From AC-32 sp963716865 (GTDB lineage: Bacteria; Actinomycetota; Thermoleophilia; Gaiellales; Gaiellaceae), in NCBI GenBank assembly GCA_963716865.1, contig CAVQUF010000004.1, forward strand, positions 496,001 through 560,000: 64,000 nt of DNA. Reading direction: 5' to 3'. The number at the start of each line of letters is the position of its first letter. Positions within the stretch are counted from its first letter, which is position 1. The notes under the pieces are model-generated. The model saw nothing but the letters and a program-made list of their open reading frames with translations, ran no database searches and was not told the origin of the DNA. Positions 17,051 to 25,137 of this stretch are shown here, one piece after another. The position numbers and the translations under genes were made by a program.

Positions 17051-17746
17051 CTAGCCGGCGGTCTCGGCCTCGGGCCGGCGCGCGCGCAGGTAAGCGAACT
17101 CGTAGACGAGCGCCGCGAGCGCGCCGCCGACCAGCGGCCCGATGTACCAGACCCACCAGTTGCTCCAGGCGTTCTGCACGAGCTCGGGCCCGAACGCGCG
17201 GGCCGGGTTCATCGCGGCGCCCGTGAAGGGGCCGCCCATGAGGATGTCGAGCGAGATCGTGAAGCCGATCGCAAGGCCCGCGACCAGCTGGAAGGCACCC
17301 CTCGGGTCGGCCGCGCACGCGAAGACGACCCAGACGAGGAAGAACGTGAGGATGCCCTCGATCACGATCCCTTGCCCGCTGCTGATGCCGGGCCCGAGCG
17401 CGGGCACGCCGAGCTGGACGGCGTTGACCTCGAGCTGCGGCAGGAGCCAGCTCAGGAGCAGCGCGGCGGCGACGGCGCCCGCGAACTGCGCCGCCCAGTA
17501 GACGCACGCGAGGGCGGGCTTGATCCTGCGCGTGACGAGGAACCCGAACGTGATCGCCGGGTTGAAGTGTCCGCCCGAGATGTGCCCGACCGCCGAGGCC
17601 ATCACGCCGATCGCCAGACCGTGGGCGAGCGCGATCGCGACGAGGTTGTGGCCCTGCGTGGCGATGATCGAGCCGGCTCCGGCGAAGATCAGCGCAAACG
17701 CGCCGACGAACTCCGCGATTGCCTTCCCCGGCACGTCCGAGCGCAT
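17051..17746 (-). CDS. Aquaporin (MIP family channel)
   Basis: A 231-residue six-helix channel with both NPA boxes (HFNPAIT in the first half, AMNPARAFGP in the second). The second motif's Arg forms part of the selectivity filter. The TM5 filter position (FTISLDI region) appears to carry isoleucine rather than the His of AqpZ. This resembles plant TIP or AQP8-like pores and may allow ammonia or peroxide as well as water; that is inference from a manual alignment. It is not an obvious glycerol facilitator, since the GlpF Asp after NPAR is missing. A TAGCGT box is 6 nt before the ATG. Confidence 0.93.
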   Translation of the reverse strand: MRSDVPGKAIAEFVGAFALIFAGAGSIIATQGHNLVAIALAHGLAIGVMASAVGHISGGHFNPAITFGFLVTRRIKPALACVYWAAQFAGAVAAALLLSWLLPQLEVNAVQLGVPALGPGISSGQGIVIEGILTFFLVWVVFACAADPRGAFQLVAGLAIGFTISLDILMGGPFTGAAMNPARAFGPELVQNAWSNWWVWYIGPLVGGALAALVYEFAYLRARRPEAETAG

Positions 17747-17752
17747 GGCAGA

Positions 17753-17758
17753 ACGCTA
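17753..17758 (-). promoter_or_regulatory. -10 box TAGCGT of aquaporin gene
   Basis: The minus-strand TAGCGT ends 6 nt before the ATG at 17746, again with no ribosome-binding site. Confidence 0.45.
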
Positions 17759-17858
17759 GAACCCGGGTCGGATGGACTCCTTCGAGGGATAGGGCGAACG
17801 CCAGGTCCGGCCGACGTTTACCTCGGCGTATCAAACTGCGGACGAAAGGCAGGCGGCC

Positions 17859-17939
17859 ATGCCTACGAACCTCCTCAAGCGCAAGCTCCGGAACTTCCCG
17901 GTTGCGAACTTGAGCCAGCGCATCGCTTCGGCGAGCTGA
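17859..17939 (+). CDS. Possible 26-residue cationic small protein
   Basis: A short ORF begins at ATG 17859 with an AAAGGCAGG sequence upstream and ends at TGA 17939. The product would be basic (MPTNLLKRKLRN at the start) and possibly amphipathic. A hairpin follows 24 nt after the stop. Ribosome site, codon choice and downstream hairpin favour a gene, but length is too short for certainty. The rest of the 17759-18036 gap holds nothing else I recognise. Confidence 0.3.
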   Translation: MPTNLLKRKLRNFPVANLSQRIASAS

Positions 17940-17963
17940 GCTTCTTCCGAGATTCACTCTGAG

Positions 17964-17985
17964 CCGGCCGGTCCGAACCGGTCGG
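17964..17985 (+). terminator. Hairpin in intergenic region
   Basis: CCGGCCGGT and ACCGGTCGG pair (one G-T pair) around a CCGA loop. There is no U run, so a terminator role is only likely by position. Confidence 0.4.
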
Positions 17986-18053
17986 CAGCCTGCCCCGAGA
18001 GCGCGGCAGGTCCTTGCCGGGCCCGCCCGGATCCACTAGGTTCCTCCCTCCGC

Positions 18054-18626
18054 GTGGACGAGAGCCGACGCAGCGAGCAGGTCACCCCCGAGCCGTCCGA
18101 GTACGCCGCTCTCGGCGAGCGAGTCGCGGGAATCCTCGAGGCCGCCGAGCAGACGGCCGAGGAGATCCGCCGAGACGCGCGCCACGAGGCCTCGGAGCTC
18201 GAGCGCCACGCGGCGATCGAGGCGGAGCGTCAGAACGCCGAGCTGACCAAGGACGCCCGCGCCAGCCGGACCGAGGCCGAGGAGTACGCGCGCGACATGC
18301 GACAGGCCGTCGAGGCGTACGCGAAGCAGCACCGTCGGCAGGCGGAGGACGAGGCACGAGAGGTCCTGGCCGATGCCGAGATCAAGGCGAATGCGATGCG
18401 CGACAAGACGGAGAAGAAGGTACGGGAGGCCGAAGGCGAGCTCCGACGCCGGCAGGAGCAGCTGCGAACGGAAGTGCGGGCGCTCGAGCAGCGCAGGCTC
18501 GAGGCGATCGAGCACCTGCGAGAGATCGCGGCTCTCCTCGAAGACGTGCTCTCGTCGCCACGGCGCGAGGAACGGCTCGTCCGCGACCTCCAGCCGACGC
18601 ACGAGACCACGCCGCCCGTCGACTGA
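18054..18626 (+). CDS. Coiled-coil protein, DivIVA/ATPase-stalk-like
   Basis: 190 residues, almost all charged heptads (Ala, Glu, Arg) from about 20 to 175: a long continuous coiled coil without membrane segment or enzymatic motif. An RVAGILEAAEQTAEEIRRDA start resembles the coiled-coil region of actinobacterial DivIVA/Wag31-like or septation proteins, but the membrane-binding N-terminal DivIVA motif is not evident. A structural or scaffolding role is likely; no specific function can be given. It starts with GTG after a TAGGTT box 11 nt upstream. The F420-type oxidoreductase gene follows from its own -10 box. Confidence 0.72.
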   Translation: MDESRRSEQVTPEPSEYAALGERVAGILEAAEQTAEEIRRDARHEASELERHAAIEAERQNAELTKDARASRTEAEEYARDMRQAVEAYAKQHRRQAEDEAREVLADAEIKANAMRDKTEKKVREAEGELRRRQEQLRTEVRALEQRRLEAIEHLREIAALLEDVLSSPRREERLVRDLQPTHETTPPVD

Positions 18627-18630
18627 CGGC

Positions 18631-18636
18631 TAGCGT
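18631..18636 (+). promoter_or_regulatory. -10 box TAGCGT of LLM oxidoreductase gene
   Basis: TAGCGT lies 6 nt before GTG 18643, immediately after the preceding stop codon. Confidence 0.45.
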
Positions 18637-18642
18637 CCGGCC

Positions 18643-19524
18643 GTGGCGCTCCACCTCGGCCTGATCCTTCCGAACTACGGCGACCGCCTTGGGGCCGGGC
18701 GGCTCGCGTCGGTCGCCGTGGCCGCGGAGGAGTCCGGCTTCGACTCCGGCTGGGCGACCGACCACCTGATCGTCCCGGACGAGCACGCGCCGGTCTACGG
18801 GTCGATCGCCGAGCCGCTCGTCTCGCTCGGGTTCCTGGCGGGTCGCACCGAGCGGCTGGAGCTCGGCGTCTCGGCGCTGATCGTCCCGGCGCGGCAGCCG
18901 CTCGTGGTGCTCAAGGAGCTCACGACGCTCGACCTCCTCTCCGGCGGGCGCATCGTGACCGCGGTCGCCGCCGGCTGGATGGAGGGCGAGTTCGAGACAC
19001 TGCAGGCGCCGTTCGAGCAGCGGGGCCAGCTCCTGGACGAGTGGCTCGACCTCGCCGCGTCGGTCTTCGAGCAGATGCCGGGGCGCGTTCACTTCGAAGG
19101 GAAGCTGCTCTCCGTGGACGGCTGGCTGGCCCCCGCGCTCGTGCGCCCGGGCGGGCCGGAACTCTGGATCGCGGGTGTCTCGAAGGCGACGCTCCGCCGC
19201 GCGGCGAAGACCGGGGTGTGGCACCCGGTGGCGCTCCCGCCGGACGAGCTGGGGGCGATGGCGACCCGGTTCCGCGAGCGGCGCCCCGACGGTCGTGTGA
19301 TCCTCCGGATCAACGTCCACTTCGCAGACGAGCCAGAGAACGGGTCCGACGAACGCGGTCGCCATGCGATCGCGGGACCACCCGAGTGGATCGCCGAGCG
19401 CCTCGCCGAGTACGTCCAGGCCGGCTGCAACGGCTTCGTCCTGAACCTCGACTACGACGAGGACGGCCTCGAGGAGCGGACTCGCCGCTTCGGCGAGGAG
19501 GTCGCGCCTCTCCTACGGCGCTAG
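18643..19524 (+). CDS. LLM-class (luciferase-like) F420- or FMN-dependent oxidoreductase
   Basis: 293 residues with the TIM-barrel of bacterial luciferase-like enzymes. The N-terminal LGLILPNYGD, the ESGFDSGWATDHL segment with the conserved DH, the GVSALIVPARQPLVVLKELTTLDLLSGGR block and the AAGWMEGEF region with its glycines are typical. Actinobacterial members mostly use F420; flavin cannot be excluded. The substrate is unknown. The stop at 19524 overlaps by 4 nt the end of the convergent acyltransferase gene, so there is no room for a terminator between them. Confidence 0.9.
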   Translation: MALHLGLILPNYGDRLGAGRLASVAVAAEESGFDSGWATDHLIVPDEHAPVYGSIAEPLVSLGFLAGRTERLELGVSALIVPARQPLVVLKELTTLDLLSGGRIVTAVAAGWMEGEFETLQAPFEQRGQLLDEWLDLAASVFEQMPGRVHFEGKLLSVDGWLAPALVRPGGPELWIAGVSKATLRRAAKTGVWHPVALPPDELGAMATRFRERRPDGRVILRINVHFADEPENGSDERGRHAIAGPPEWIAERLAEYVQAGCNGFVLNLDYDEDGLEERTRRFGEEVAPLLRR

Positions 19525-21620
19525 CGGAAGAGCTCGCGCCGGACGGCGGCGCGGAAGACGGGCGCCAGCTCAAGTCCGTACGTGCGTGAGATGTGGCCCT
19601 GGTCGATCCAGGCGATGGTCTGGTTCACGACCAGCGGACAGAGGACGGTGGCCTTCGAGCCCCGCCCGCAGAACCAGCCGTCGGTGTTCACGAAGCCGAC
19701 CTTCCGCTTCACCGCGGCCGCCGTGACCGCCGCATCGGTTCGCAGCTCGCGGGCGGTCGCCCTGGACGTGCACGTGTTCATGGTCGCGCCGGAGGAGAGC
19801 AGGCAGTCCGTGGGATCACGGCGCTGGTGCGGCGAGTCCCCGAGCACGACCACGCTGTCCGAGAACCGCTTCGTGGCGGAGATCAGGCCCGCGACCCCGT
19901 TGACCGAAGCCGCGGGATGGTGACTGTCCGCCCAGCTCCCCACCACGAGGGACAGCTCCGGGTGGATCGCCGCCGCCTGCCGGACCGCCCAGCGGTACCA
20001 CTTGCCGCAGGCGACGCCCTTGTGAAGCCAGGAGCTCGGGACGCACCCGAGCTTGACAAGGGGGACGACGAGCCAGCTGTCGCGCTTGGCGAACCGCAGG
20101 ATAGTCGGCATCCACATCTGCGCGTGCGAATCGCCGAACACGACGATCGTCTTGGCTGCACCCGTGTCGCCGAGGCGGCAGGAGCTCGACGTCCGGTTGT
20201 GGCCGGCCGAGCACCCGCTCGGGAATGTGTAGAAGTCCTGTCGCAGGCTCCCGACGGGCGGCGTGAGCGGGGACGGGATCGGGGCTCCGCGCTGGGCCGC
20301 CTTCACGGCGACAGCGACGGCCGGGAGCGGCTTCCAGGACGCGCGCGCGGGGACCGTCGTGCTCACGAGCGATGCCGGGCGAACGGCTGCCGAAGCGGCG
20401 GCGATCCGTGCTGCCGTGTCGTGGAGCGACCCGAGGATCGGCACCGCGACCGCCAGCACGACCGCTGCCGAGGCGGGCCAGAGCAGGGCGCCTCTCGGCG
20501 TTCGGAATCTCATGTGGCGGATCGGGTTCTCGATGACGGCATAGCTGAGCATCGACAGGAGGAAGGCTCCAGCTAGCAGCACGACCCTGACCCCGGTGGA
20601 GAGCTCGTGCCCAGCGTACTCGGTGGCGATGACGAGCACGGGCCAGTGCCAAAGGTAGAGCGCGTACGACCTGTCGCCCACGTACCGGAGAGGCGGAAGC
20701 GAGAGAACGCCGCTCGCCGCACCCCGGGGCATGCGCTGCCGGATGCCCGCGGCGATCACGAGCGCCGCGCCCACCGTGGGTAGCATCGCTGCGTAGCCGG
20801 GAAAGGCCGTCGACGAGGAGAACGCCACCGCCGCGACGAGGATGCACGCAAGCCCCGCCCATCCGGAGACGACCTGGAGCCGCGACGGCAAGCGCGACAG
20901 CCGCGCCGCGGCGATCGCGAGGGCAGCGCCGAGCGCCAGCTCCCACGCGCGCGTGAGAGTCGAGTAGTACGCGGTAGCCGGTGACGACCCGGTGGAGCGA
21001 ATCGACCACAGGAGGGACACGAGCCCGCCGGCCGCGACGACGATCAGCGCCCGCCGGAGCGCGGCCGCCTCGAGGCTCCCTCTTCGCCGTAGGCGCGACG
21101 CCCCGAGGGCCCCGAACAGGACCAGCGACAGAACAGCCGGCCAGACGAGGTAGAACTGCTCCTCGACCGAGAGCGTCCAGAACTGCTGCACGGGTGACGG
21201 CGGCTGCATCTGGGCGAAGTAGTCGCTTCCCGTCTGGGCGAAGTGGACGTTCGCCGTGAAGAACGCTGCCCAGACACTGTCGACGACCGCCTCGCGTGCG
21301 CGAACGAAGTTCAGGAGCTGGTACGCCACGATGTCGGTCACCACCAGCGTCAGGACAGCCGCCGGAAGGATGCGCCGCGCCCGGCGGACATAGAAGTCGC
21401 CGAGGGAGACGCGGCCTTGCTCGGCGGCGCGCGAGAGCAGGAGCCCCGTGATCAGGAAGCCCGAGAGGACGAAGAACACGTCGACGCCCACGTAGCCGCC
21501 GCTGAGCACGCGCAACCCTGAGTGGTCGAGCACGACCAGGAGCACGGCGACCGCGCGAAGGCCTTGGAGATCGTCTCTGTGCACGAAGGTCGGAATGGGA
21601 CCTCCTTCAGTGGGTCTCAT
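19521..21620 (-). CDS. Acyltransferase 3 with C-terminal SGNH domain (OafA/YrhL-like)
   Basis: About 699 residues. The N-terminal half is a ten-helix acyltransferase-3 domain: LQGLRAVAVLLVVLDH near the start has the catalytic His, followed by FFVLSGFLITGLLL, FYVRRARRILPA and WTLSVEEQFYLVWP. After a linker comes an extracytoplasmic SGNH hydrolase-like domain with VVFGDSHAQMW (Ser nucleophile). This architecture transfers acetyl or other acyl groups from the cytoplasm to surface polysaccharide, peptidoglycan or lipids. The ATG at 21620 was preferred; the frame is open to TTG 21647. Nearby 22.2-24 kb glycosyltransferase genes fit surface glycan work. Confidence 0.9.
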   Translation of the reverse strand: MRPTEGGPIPTFVHRDDLQGLRAVAVLLVVLDHSGLRVLSGGYVGVDVFFVLSGFLITGLLLSRAAEQGRVSLGDFYVRRARRILPAAVLTLVVTDIVAYQLLNFVRAREAVVDSVWAAFFTANVHFAQTGSDYFAQMQPPSPVQQFWTLSVEEQFYLVWPAVLSLVLFGALGASRLRRRGSLEAAALRRALIVVAAGGLVSLLWSIRSTGSSPATAYYSTLTRAWELALGAALAIAAARLSRLPSRLQVVSGWAGLACILVAAVAFSSSTAFPGYAAMLPTVGAALVIAAGIRQRMPRGAASGVLSLPPLRYVGDRSYALYLWHWPVLVIATEYAGHELSTGVRVVLLAGAFLLSMLSYAVIENPIRHMRFRTPRGALLWPASAAVVLAVAVPILGSLHDTAARIAAASAAVRPASLVSTTVPARASWKPLPAVAVAVKAAQRGAPIPSPLTPPVGSLRQDFYTFPSGCSAGHNRTSSSCRLGDTGAAKTIVVFGDSHAQMWMPTILRFAKRDSWLVVPLVKLGCVPSSWLHKGVACGKWYRWAVRQAAAIHPELSLVVGSWADSHHPAASVNGVAGLISATKRFSDSVVVLGDSPHQRRDPTDCLLSSGATMNTCTSRATARELRTDAAVTAAAVKRKVGFVNTDGWFCGRGSKATVLCPLVVNQTIAWIDQGHISRTYGLELAPVFRAAVRRELFR

Positions 21621-21737
21621 CGTGAGGCTCTGCACGTCTTGTCGCAACCGGCTCTAACACGCCGCTAACGAACGTTCATCGGGAAAAGCCGCATGTGACA
21701 TTCGGCTCGACCAGTGCTGAGCGCCGGCGTGGCGTCC

Positions 21738-21743
21738 TAGAAT
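21738..21743 (+). promoter_or_regulatory. -10 box TAGAAT retained before a pseudogene
   Basis: TAGAAT is 8 nt before GTG 21752, the apparent start of the disrupted gene. The promoter looks intact although the gene is not. Confidence 0.4.
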
Positions 21744-21751
21744 CGCCCGTC

Positions 21752-22012
21752 GTGCACTTCGTCCTCGGCAACCGTCTCATGGTCGAGGTCGGAGCCGAGG
21801 GGTGCACCTCGTCACGATGGCCGACCACCTCGCAGGGCCAGGCGCGCACCGTCTTCCACCGAGCGCTCGAGCACGAGAACCTGCTCGTCGCCTAGGCGAC
21901 GGCCAAGGAGATCGGCCGGATCAGCCTCGCCGAGGCGCTCGAACTGACGGTGCTGATCGCGGATTACGTCACGCCCAGGTGCTATGCGCCGTACGCTTCG
22001 GCGATGCTCAGG
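21752..22012 (+). pseudogene. Remnant of a small actinobacterial protein gene with in-frame TAG
   Basis: The frame from GTG 21752 gives VFHRALEHENLLVA, then TAG at 21893-21895, then ATAKEIGRISLAEALELTVLIA in the same frame. The combined segment resembles a common actinobacterial hypothetical family whose members read A-E-A-T-A-x-E-I here, so a GAG to TAG change is the likely lesion. Similarity fades after about 22012, and the remaining bases to 22206 hold no supported gene. Only the family resemblance is recalled; no search was done. Confidence 0.55.
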
Positions 22013-22206
22013 TCGCTGCGAGCAAGGTTCGCCAGGCGAATGTTGCGTCTGAGCCTCTTAGCCGTCGCCGCAGAGCAGCAACGGGCGCCGGTGCCCGACC
22101 TCACCTCCGCCGTCCGCGTCGATTTCGATTTCGGAGCTCTCTACTTGCCCGCGGAGAACCAGGTCATCCTGCCGATTGTCCAGAACGAGGGCGAAGGGTT
22201 TCGTCG

Positions 22207-24063
22207 TCAGCCGCTGAGGGACCAGCGGCCGCTGGCCGCCCAGTGGTGCACCGTGTAGGCGCTCGGAAAGTCTTCATGGCGACGATGCGGTTCGTCCCAG
22301 GCGTACGGATAGAAGACCGCCGGCTCCAAGATCCGCACGTCTGGATGGTCCTTCACGAGCTGCGTCAAGAAATACGGGCCGGTGGCATCAGCCGAGTTCG
22401 CGCCGAGGCCGACCGTGTTTCGGGCCTCCGCGGAGGCGTCTTCGAAGAGCGGGTGCCCCAGCGTGGCCGCCAGCACGGCCGTCCCCACGCGACCCGGCTT
22501 CTCGTAACCGAGCACGGCCTGCTCGCCTTGGAGCAGCGGCTCGATCGACCGCAGGCATTCGACATCGGTGTCGACGTAGACACCGCCGAGGCGACGGAGG
22601 ACCTCGAACCGAACGAGGTCTGAGAGCTCGGCGTGGTGTCGAGCTCTCGCGGCCGCCTCGCGAGGAACCAGCCTCCTTACGTGCCGATCGCGCCAGAGGC
22701 GCAACCTCCATCCGGGATGGTGCCGCCGCCACGTCTCGCCGTAATGAACGAGCTCTGTCGGCATCGGGCTGCGCCCGAGCCAAACCCGGTGGATGACATG
22801 CGGGATTTCAGCAGTCGGCGTCCGGCGGCTGCCCAGACGCGAGATGAGACGTCGTCCGGGTCGCGGCAAGTGATTCTTCCCAACCTTGGTCGGCTTCGGC
22901 ACTGCGCGCTCTGGCTGGAGCTCGGTCACCGTCACCCGAATACGGCGGGGAGAGTCAAACCAACGAACGTATTCGTGGACGAGGTCGGCCTCGAGGAGGA
23001 AAGTGCCCTCGACGGCGGGTGCCTCAACGATGACGGGCACGACAACGCTCTCGCCCGGACGCACCGAAGATGGGAAGCTCGTGCGGTGACCTTCGGGCTC
23101 GAACACCGTCTCGTTGAGATCTAGCCAGCGGTACGCGCAGCGAATCTCGGGGCCCGCGTCAACGTCCCACGGCCAGGTCTCCGAACCCTGGTTCGTCACG
23201 CGAAAGTGAATTTCCCGCACCTCGCCGACTGTCATCCGCGGCTCGGGCTCGAGCGGCTCTAGCTTCACCGCGTATGCGTCGGCCGCGACGATGCGTCCTG
23301 CCCAGTCGCGGTCGGTCTCCGCGAGCGGCGTGACGGAAACGTCCGCCAGCGGAGCCCGAGGCGCCGTTCCTGCGGCGAGGACCGCTCTGATCGCGGCTGC
23401 ATCCTCGGGCGGCACCTGAACGGGCTTGCGGTATGCATGCAACTCCGGCAAATAGAAACGCCGGTTGAGCGACCCACCCCCGGGTGCCTCCAGCCCGGGG
23501 CGCATCACCTCGTACCTGATCGCTCTCGAACGGCGTGCCTGGACGTCGTCGAGGAGGCATGTGAGGTGGTAGAGCGGCTCCTCAACGTAAGCCGCCGGCA
23601 GGGATTGCTCAGGGCCCGTGTGTGGCAGACCTCGGAACCGAAGCGTGCCGTCGTTGCGGACAAGTCGGTTCTGGTAGTCCGGCCACCAAGGGGTTTCTTC
23701 GAGCCAGTGGCCCGGATCGAGATAGAGCCAGCGCCGTGGAAACCAGTACTGCTGGGCGCGCCGCTCCGTCGTGACTTCACCAAGCCGCCTCACCAGGGCC
23801 GGGCTGGGAACCTCGTCTCCATCGATTCGGAAGATCCACTCGCACGAGCACTGCGCGTGCAGCCAGGCGAGGTGCCGCTCGACCTGCGTGACAGCGATGC
23901 GAAGAACCCGGTCGGCGGCTGCAGCGTACTGCTCAAGCCGGTCGTGATCGGCGCGCGAATCGGCGGCGACCACGATCTCGTCCGCTACCGGCCGAAGCGA
24001 CCGGAGCATTGCCGCCACGCGCGGGCCTGAATCGCCCGTCAAGCAGCACACCGACAGGGACAC
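22207..24063 (-). CDS. Two-domain glycosyltransferase: GT2-like N-terminus, beta-sandwich linker, GT32-like C-terminus
   Basis: 618 residues. Residues 1-200 resemble a family-2 glycosyltransferase (CCLTGDSGPRVAAML, FRIDGDE as the metal-binding motif). A middle domain (about 265-385) looks like an immunoglobulin-type beta sandwich (VREIHFRVTNQGSETWPW). Residues 415-618 match the GT32/OCH1-like fold: IPHVIHRVWLGRSPMP, LSDLVRFEVLRRLGGVYVDTDVE with DxD, and a terminal VHHWAASG. The protein could add two sugars in turn to a glycan. No membrane helix is evident. A TAGTCT box 8 nt before the GTG indicates a leaderless message. It is unlinked to a larger polysaccharide cluster. Confidence 0.85.
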   Translation of the reverse strand: MSLSVCCLTGDSGPRVAAMLRSLRPVADEIVVAADSRADHDRLEQYAAAADRVLRIAVTQVERHLAWLHAQCSCEWIFRIDGDEVPSPALVRRLGEVTTERRAQQYWFPRRWLYLDPGHWLEETPWWPDYQNRLVRNDGTLRFRGLPHTGPEQSLPAAYVEEPLYHLTCLLDDVQARRSRAIRYEVMRPGLEAPGGGSLNRRFYLPELHAYRKPVQVPPEDAAAIRAVLAAGTAPRAPLADVSVTPLAETDRDWAGRIVAADAYAVKLEPLEPEPRMTVGEVREIHFRVTNQGSETWPWDVDAGPEIRCAYRWLDLNETVFEPEGHRTSFPSSVRPGESVVVPVIVEAPAVEGTFLLEADLVHEYVRWFDSPRRIRVTVTELQPERAVPKPTKVGKNHLPRPGRRLISRLGSRRTPTAEIPHVIHRVWLGRSPMPTELVHYGETWRRHHPGWRLRLWRDRHVRRLVPREAAARARHHAELSDLVRFEVLRRLGGVYVDTDVECLRSIEPLLQGEQAVLGYEKPGRVGTAVLAATLGHPLFEDASAEARNTVGLGANSADATGPYFLTQLVKDHPDVRILEPAVFYPYAWDEPHRRHEDFPSAYTVHHWAASGRWSLSG

Positions 24064-24071
24064 TTTCGAGA

Positions 24072-24077
24072 AGACTA
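24072..24077 (-). promoter_or_regulatory. -10 box TAGTCT of glycosyltransferase gene
   Basis: TAGTCT on the minus strand is 8 nt before GTG 24063 and overlaps the end of the upstream small gene. Confidence 0.45.
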
Positions 24078-24275
24078 GGACAAGAAGCGACGCGTCGTGC
24101 GCCCCGAAGGCTCCCGCGCGACGAGAACCGCAGCCTTAGCAGCCATCTCGACACACAGGTCCTCCAGCACCACGGCACCCATCCGGCCTGTCTCGGTGCC
24201 GTCGTGAGCGAGCGCTTCGGCACGGTCTAGGAACTGACGCGCAACGATGAGGGCCTTGATCTGTCGCTCGTCCAT
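24075..24275 (-). CDS. Small hypothetical protein, possibly truncated
   Basis: 66 residues, helical and without signal or membrane segment. The first 50 residues (ARQFLDRAEALA, VVLEDLCVEMAAKAAVL) look like the start of a larger helical protein of HEPN-like character, and the basic tail (SGRTTRRFLS) looks non-homologous, so truncation is possible. A CAGACT box lies 6 nt before the ATG, matching the window's leaderless promoters. Function is unknown. Confidence 0.5.
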   Translation of the reverse strand: MDERQIKALIVARQFLDRAEALAHDGTETGRMGAVVLEDLCVEMAAKAAVLVAREPSGRTTRRFLS

Positions 24276-24365
24276 CGCCGAAGTCTGACGCGCCGCTGCC
24301 GACGAGGCGTTTCCAAAACGGTCTCCAAGCGACCATCCTGCACGACTCGCAAAACGCCCGGCATT

Positions 24366-24395
24366 GAGAGACCCGCCGTTTCCAGCGGGTTTCTC
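24366..24395 (-). terminator. Hairpin terminator after tRNA-Val
   Basis: The ACCCGC/GCGGGT stem (24371-24376 with 24385-24390), flanked by GAGA and TCTC, lies directly downstream of the tRNA on the minus strand. Confidence 0.6.
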
Positions 24396-24397
24396 AG

Positions 24398-24469
24398 TGG
24401 GCGCGGCTGGGATCGAACCAGCGACCTCCCGCGTGTGAAGCGGGCGCTCTCCCGCTGAGCTACGCGCCC
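24398..24469 (-). tRNA. tRNA-Val (anticodon CAC)
   Basis: A 72-nt tRNA on the minus strand. Acceptor GGGCGCG pairs with CGCGCCC, the D arm has TAGCTCAGCGGGAGAGC, the anticodon loop is TTCACAC on a CCCGC/GCGGG stem and the T arm is GGTTCGATCCC. It decodes GUG. Confidence 0.95.
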
Positions 24470-24479
24470 GGGGCCTCGG

Positions 24480-24485
24480 AGGATA
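24480..24485 (-). promoter_or_regulatory. -10 box TATCCT of tRNA-Val
   Basis: On the minus strand TATCCT is 10 nt before the mature tRNA 5' end, as in tRNA-Ser(GCT). Confidence 0.45.
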
Positions 24486-24490
24486 CCGCC

Positions 24491-24517
24491 GCTGCCGCGG
24501 GCTTTGCCCGTGGCGGC
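24491..24517. repeat. 12-bp hairpin with TTT loop downstream of CBS gene
   Basis: Arms 24491-24502 and 24506-24517 pair over 12 positions (two G-T pairs) around TTT. Its apical GGC-TTT-GCC matches a second hairpin at 25082-25108 on the other side of the CBS gene. It could terminate the CBS gene. Confidence 0.5.
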
Positions 24518-24561
24518 TAGCAACGGATCCTCGGACGAATCCCCTTATCGAAATGCAGTCG

Positions 24562-25029
24562 TCATGGCTCGCGGAGCGAGCCGGACTTCATTTCGCCACT
24601 CTCGCGGTCGAGGAGCTCGCGGGCGCGGTCGCGGGCCTCCTCGTCGTGCGTGCGCCAGAGGCGCTCGACCAGGGCGCGGACGACCTCGCGGATGCCGACC
24701 ATCCCGAGCAGGTTCTCGCCCTCGAGCACGGGCAGGTGGCGGATCTTGCGCTCGCCCATCAGGCGGGCCGCGTCGAGGATGTCGTCGTCGGGAGCGAGCG
24801 TCACGAGCTGCCGGGTCATCACGTCCCCGACGTGGATCTCGGCGAAGTCAGACCCCTCGCTCGCGAGGCGGAGCACGTCGCGCTCGGTGAAGATCCCGAC
24901 CAGTCGCTCCCCGTCGCAGACGGCCACCGAGCCGACGGTCTCCTCGATCATCCGCGCGATCGCGATCCGGACCGAGTCGTCCGGCGAGACGGTCACCACC
25001 CTGAACGCCATCACGTCTGCCACAGCCAC
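24562..25029 (-). CDS. CBS-domain pair protein
   Basis: 155 residues made of two CBS motifs: DVMAFRVVTVSPDDSVRIAIARM...GIFTERDVLR (about 5-55) and DVMTRQLVTLAPDDDILDAARLM...GMVGIREVVR (about 68-120), plus a charged helical tail. CBS pairs bind adenosine nucleotides (AMP, ATP, SAM) and usually sense energy state. With no catalytic domain this is probably a stand-alone sensor; the partner is unknown. The gene begins with GTG after a TAGACT box 7 nt upstream. It is divergent from the SRP RNA gene and flanked by two similar hairpins. Confidence 0.9.
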   Translation of the reverse strand: MAVADVMAFRVVTVSPDDSVRIAIARMIEETVGSVAVCDGERLVGIFTERDVLRLASEGSDFAEIHVGDVMTRQLVTLAPDDDILDAARLMGERKIRHLPVLEGENLLGMVGIREVVRALVERLWRTHDEEARDRARELLDRESGEMKSGSLREP

Positions 25030-25036
25030 TGCCTAG

Positions 25037-25042
25037 AGTCTA
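25037..25042 (-). promoter_or_regulatory. -10 box TAGACT of CBS gene
   Basis: TAGACT on the minus strand is followed after 7 nt by GTG 25029. Confidence 0.5.
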
Positions 25043-25081
25043 ATGGCACTAAGGCGCTCGCTCGCGACGCCGACCCGGGGA

Positions 25082-25108
25082 GGGCGTGCCGGCTTTGCCG
25101 GTACGCCC
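25082..25108. repeat. 12-bp hairpin with TTT loop upstream of SRP RNA
   Basis: Arms 25082-25093 and 25097-25108 pair with one G-T pair around TTT. It lies between the divergent CBS promoter and the SRP RNA promoter; its function is unknown. Confidence 0.5.
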
Positions 25109-25125
25109 GTTCAAATCGTGGTTGG

Positions 25126-25131
25126 TAGCAT
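25126..25131 (+). promoter_or_regulatory. -10 box TAGCAT of SRP RNA
   Basis: TAGCAT places the transcription start about 7 nt downstream, at the predicted 5' end of the SRP RNA. Confidence 0.45.
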
Positions 25132-25137
25132 CGCCGG

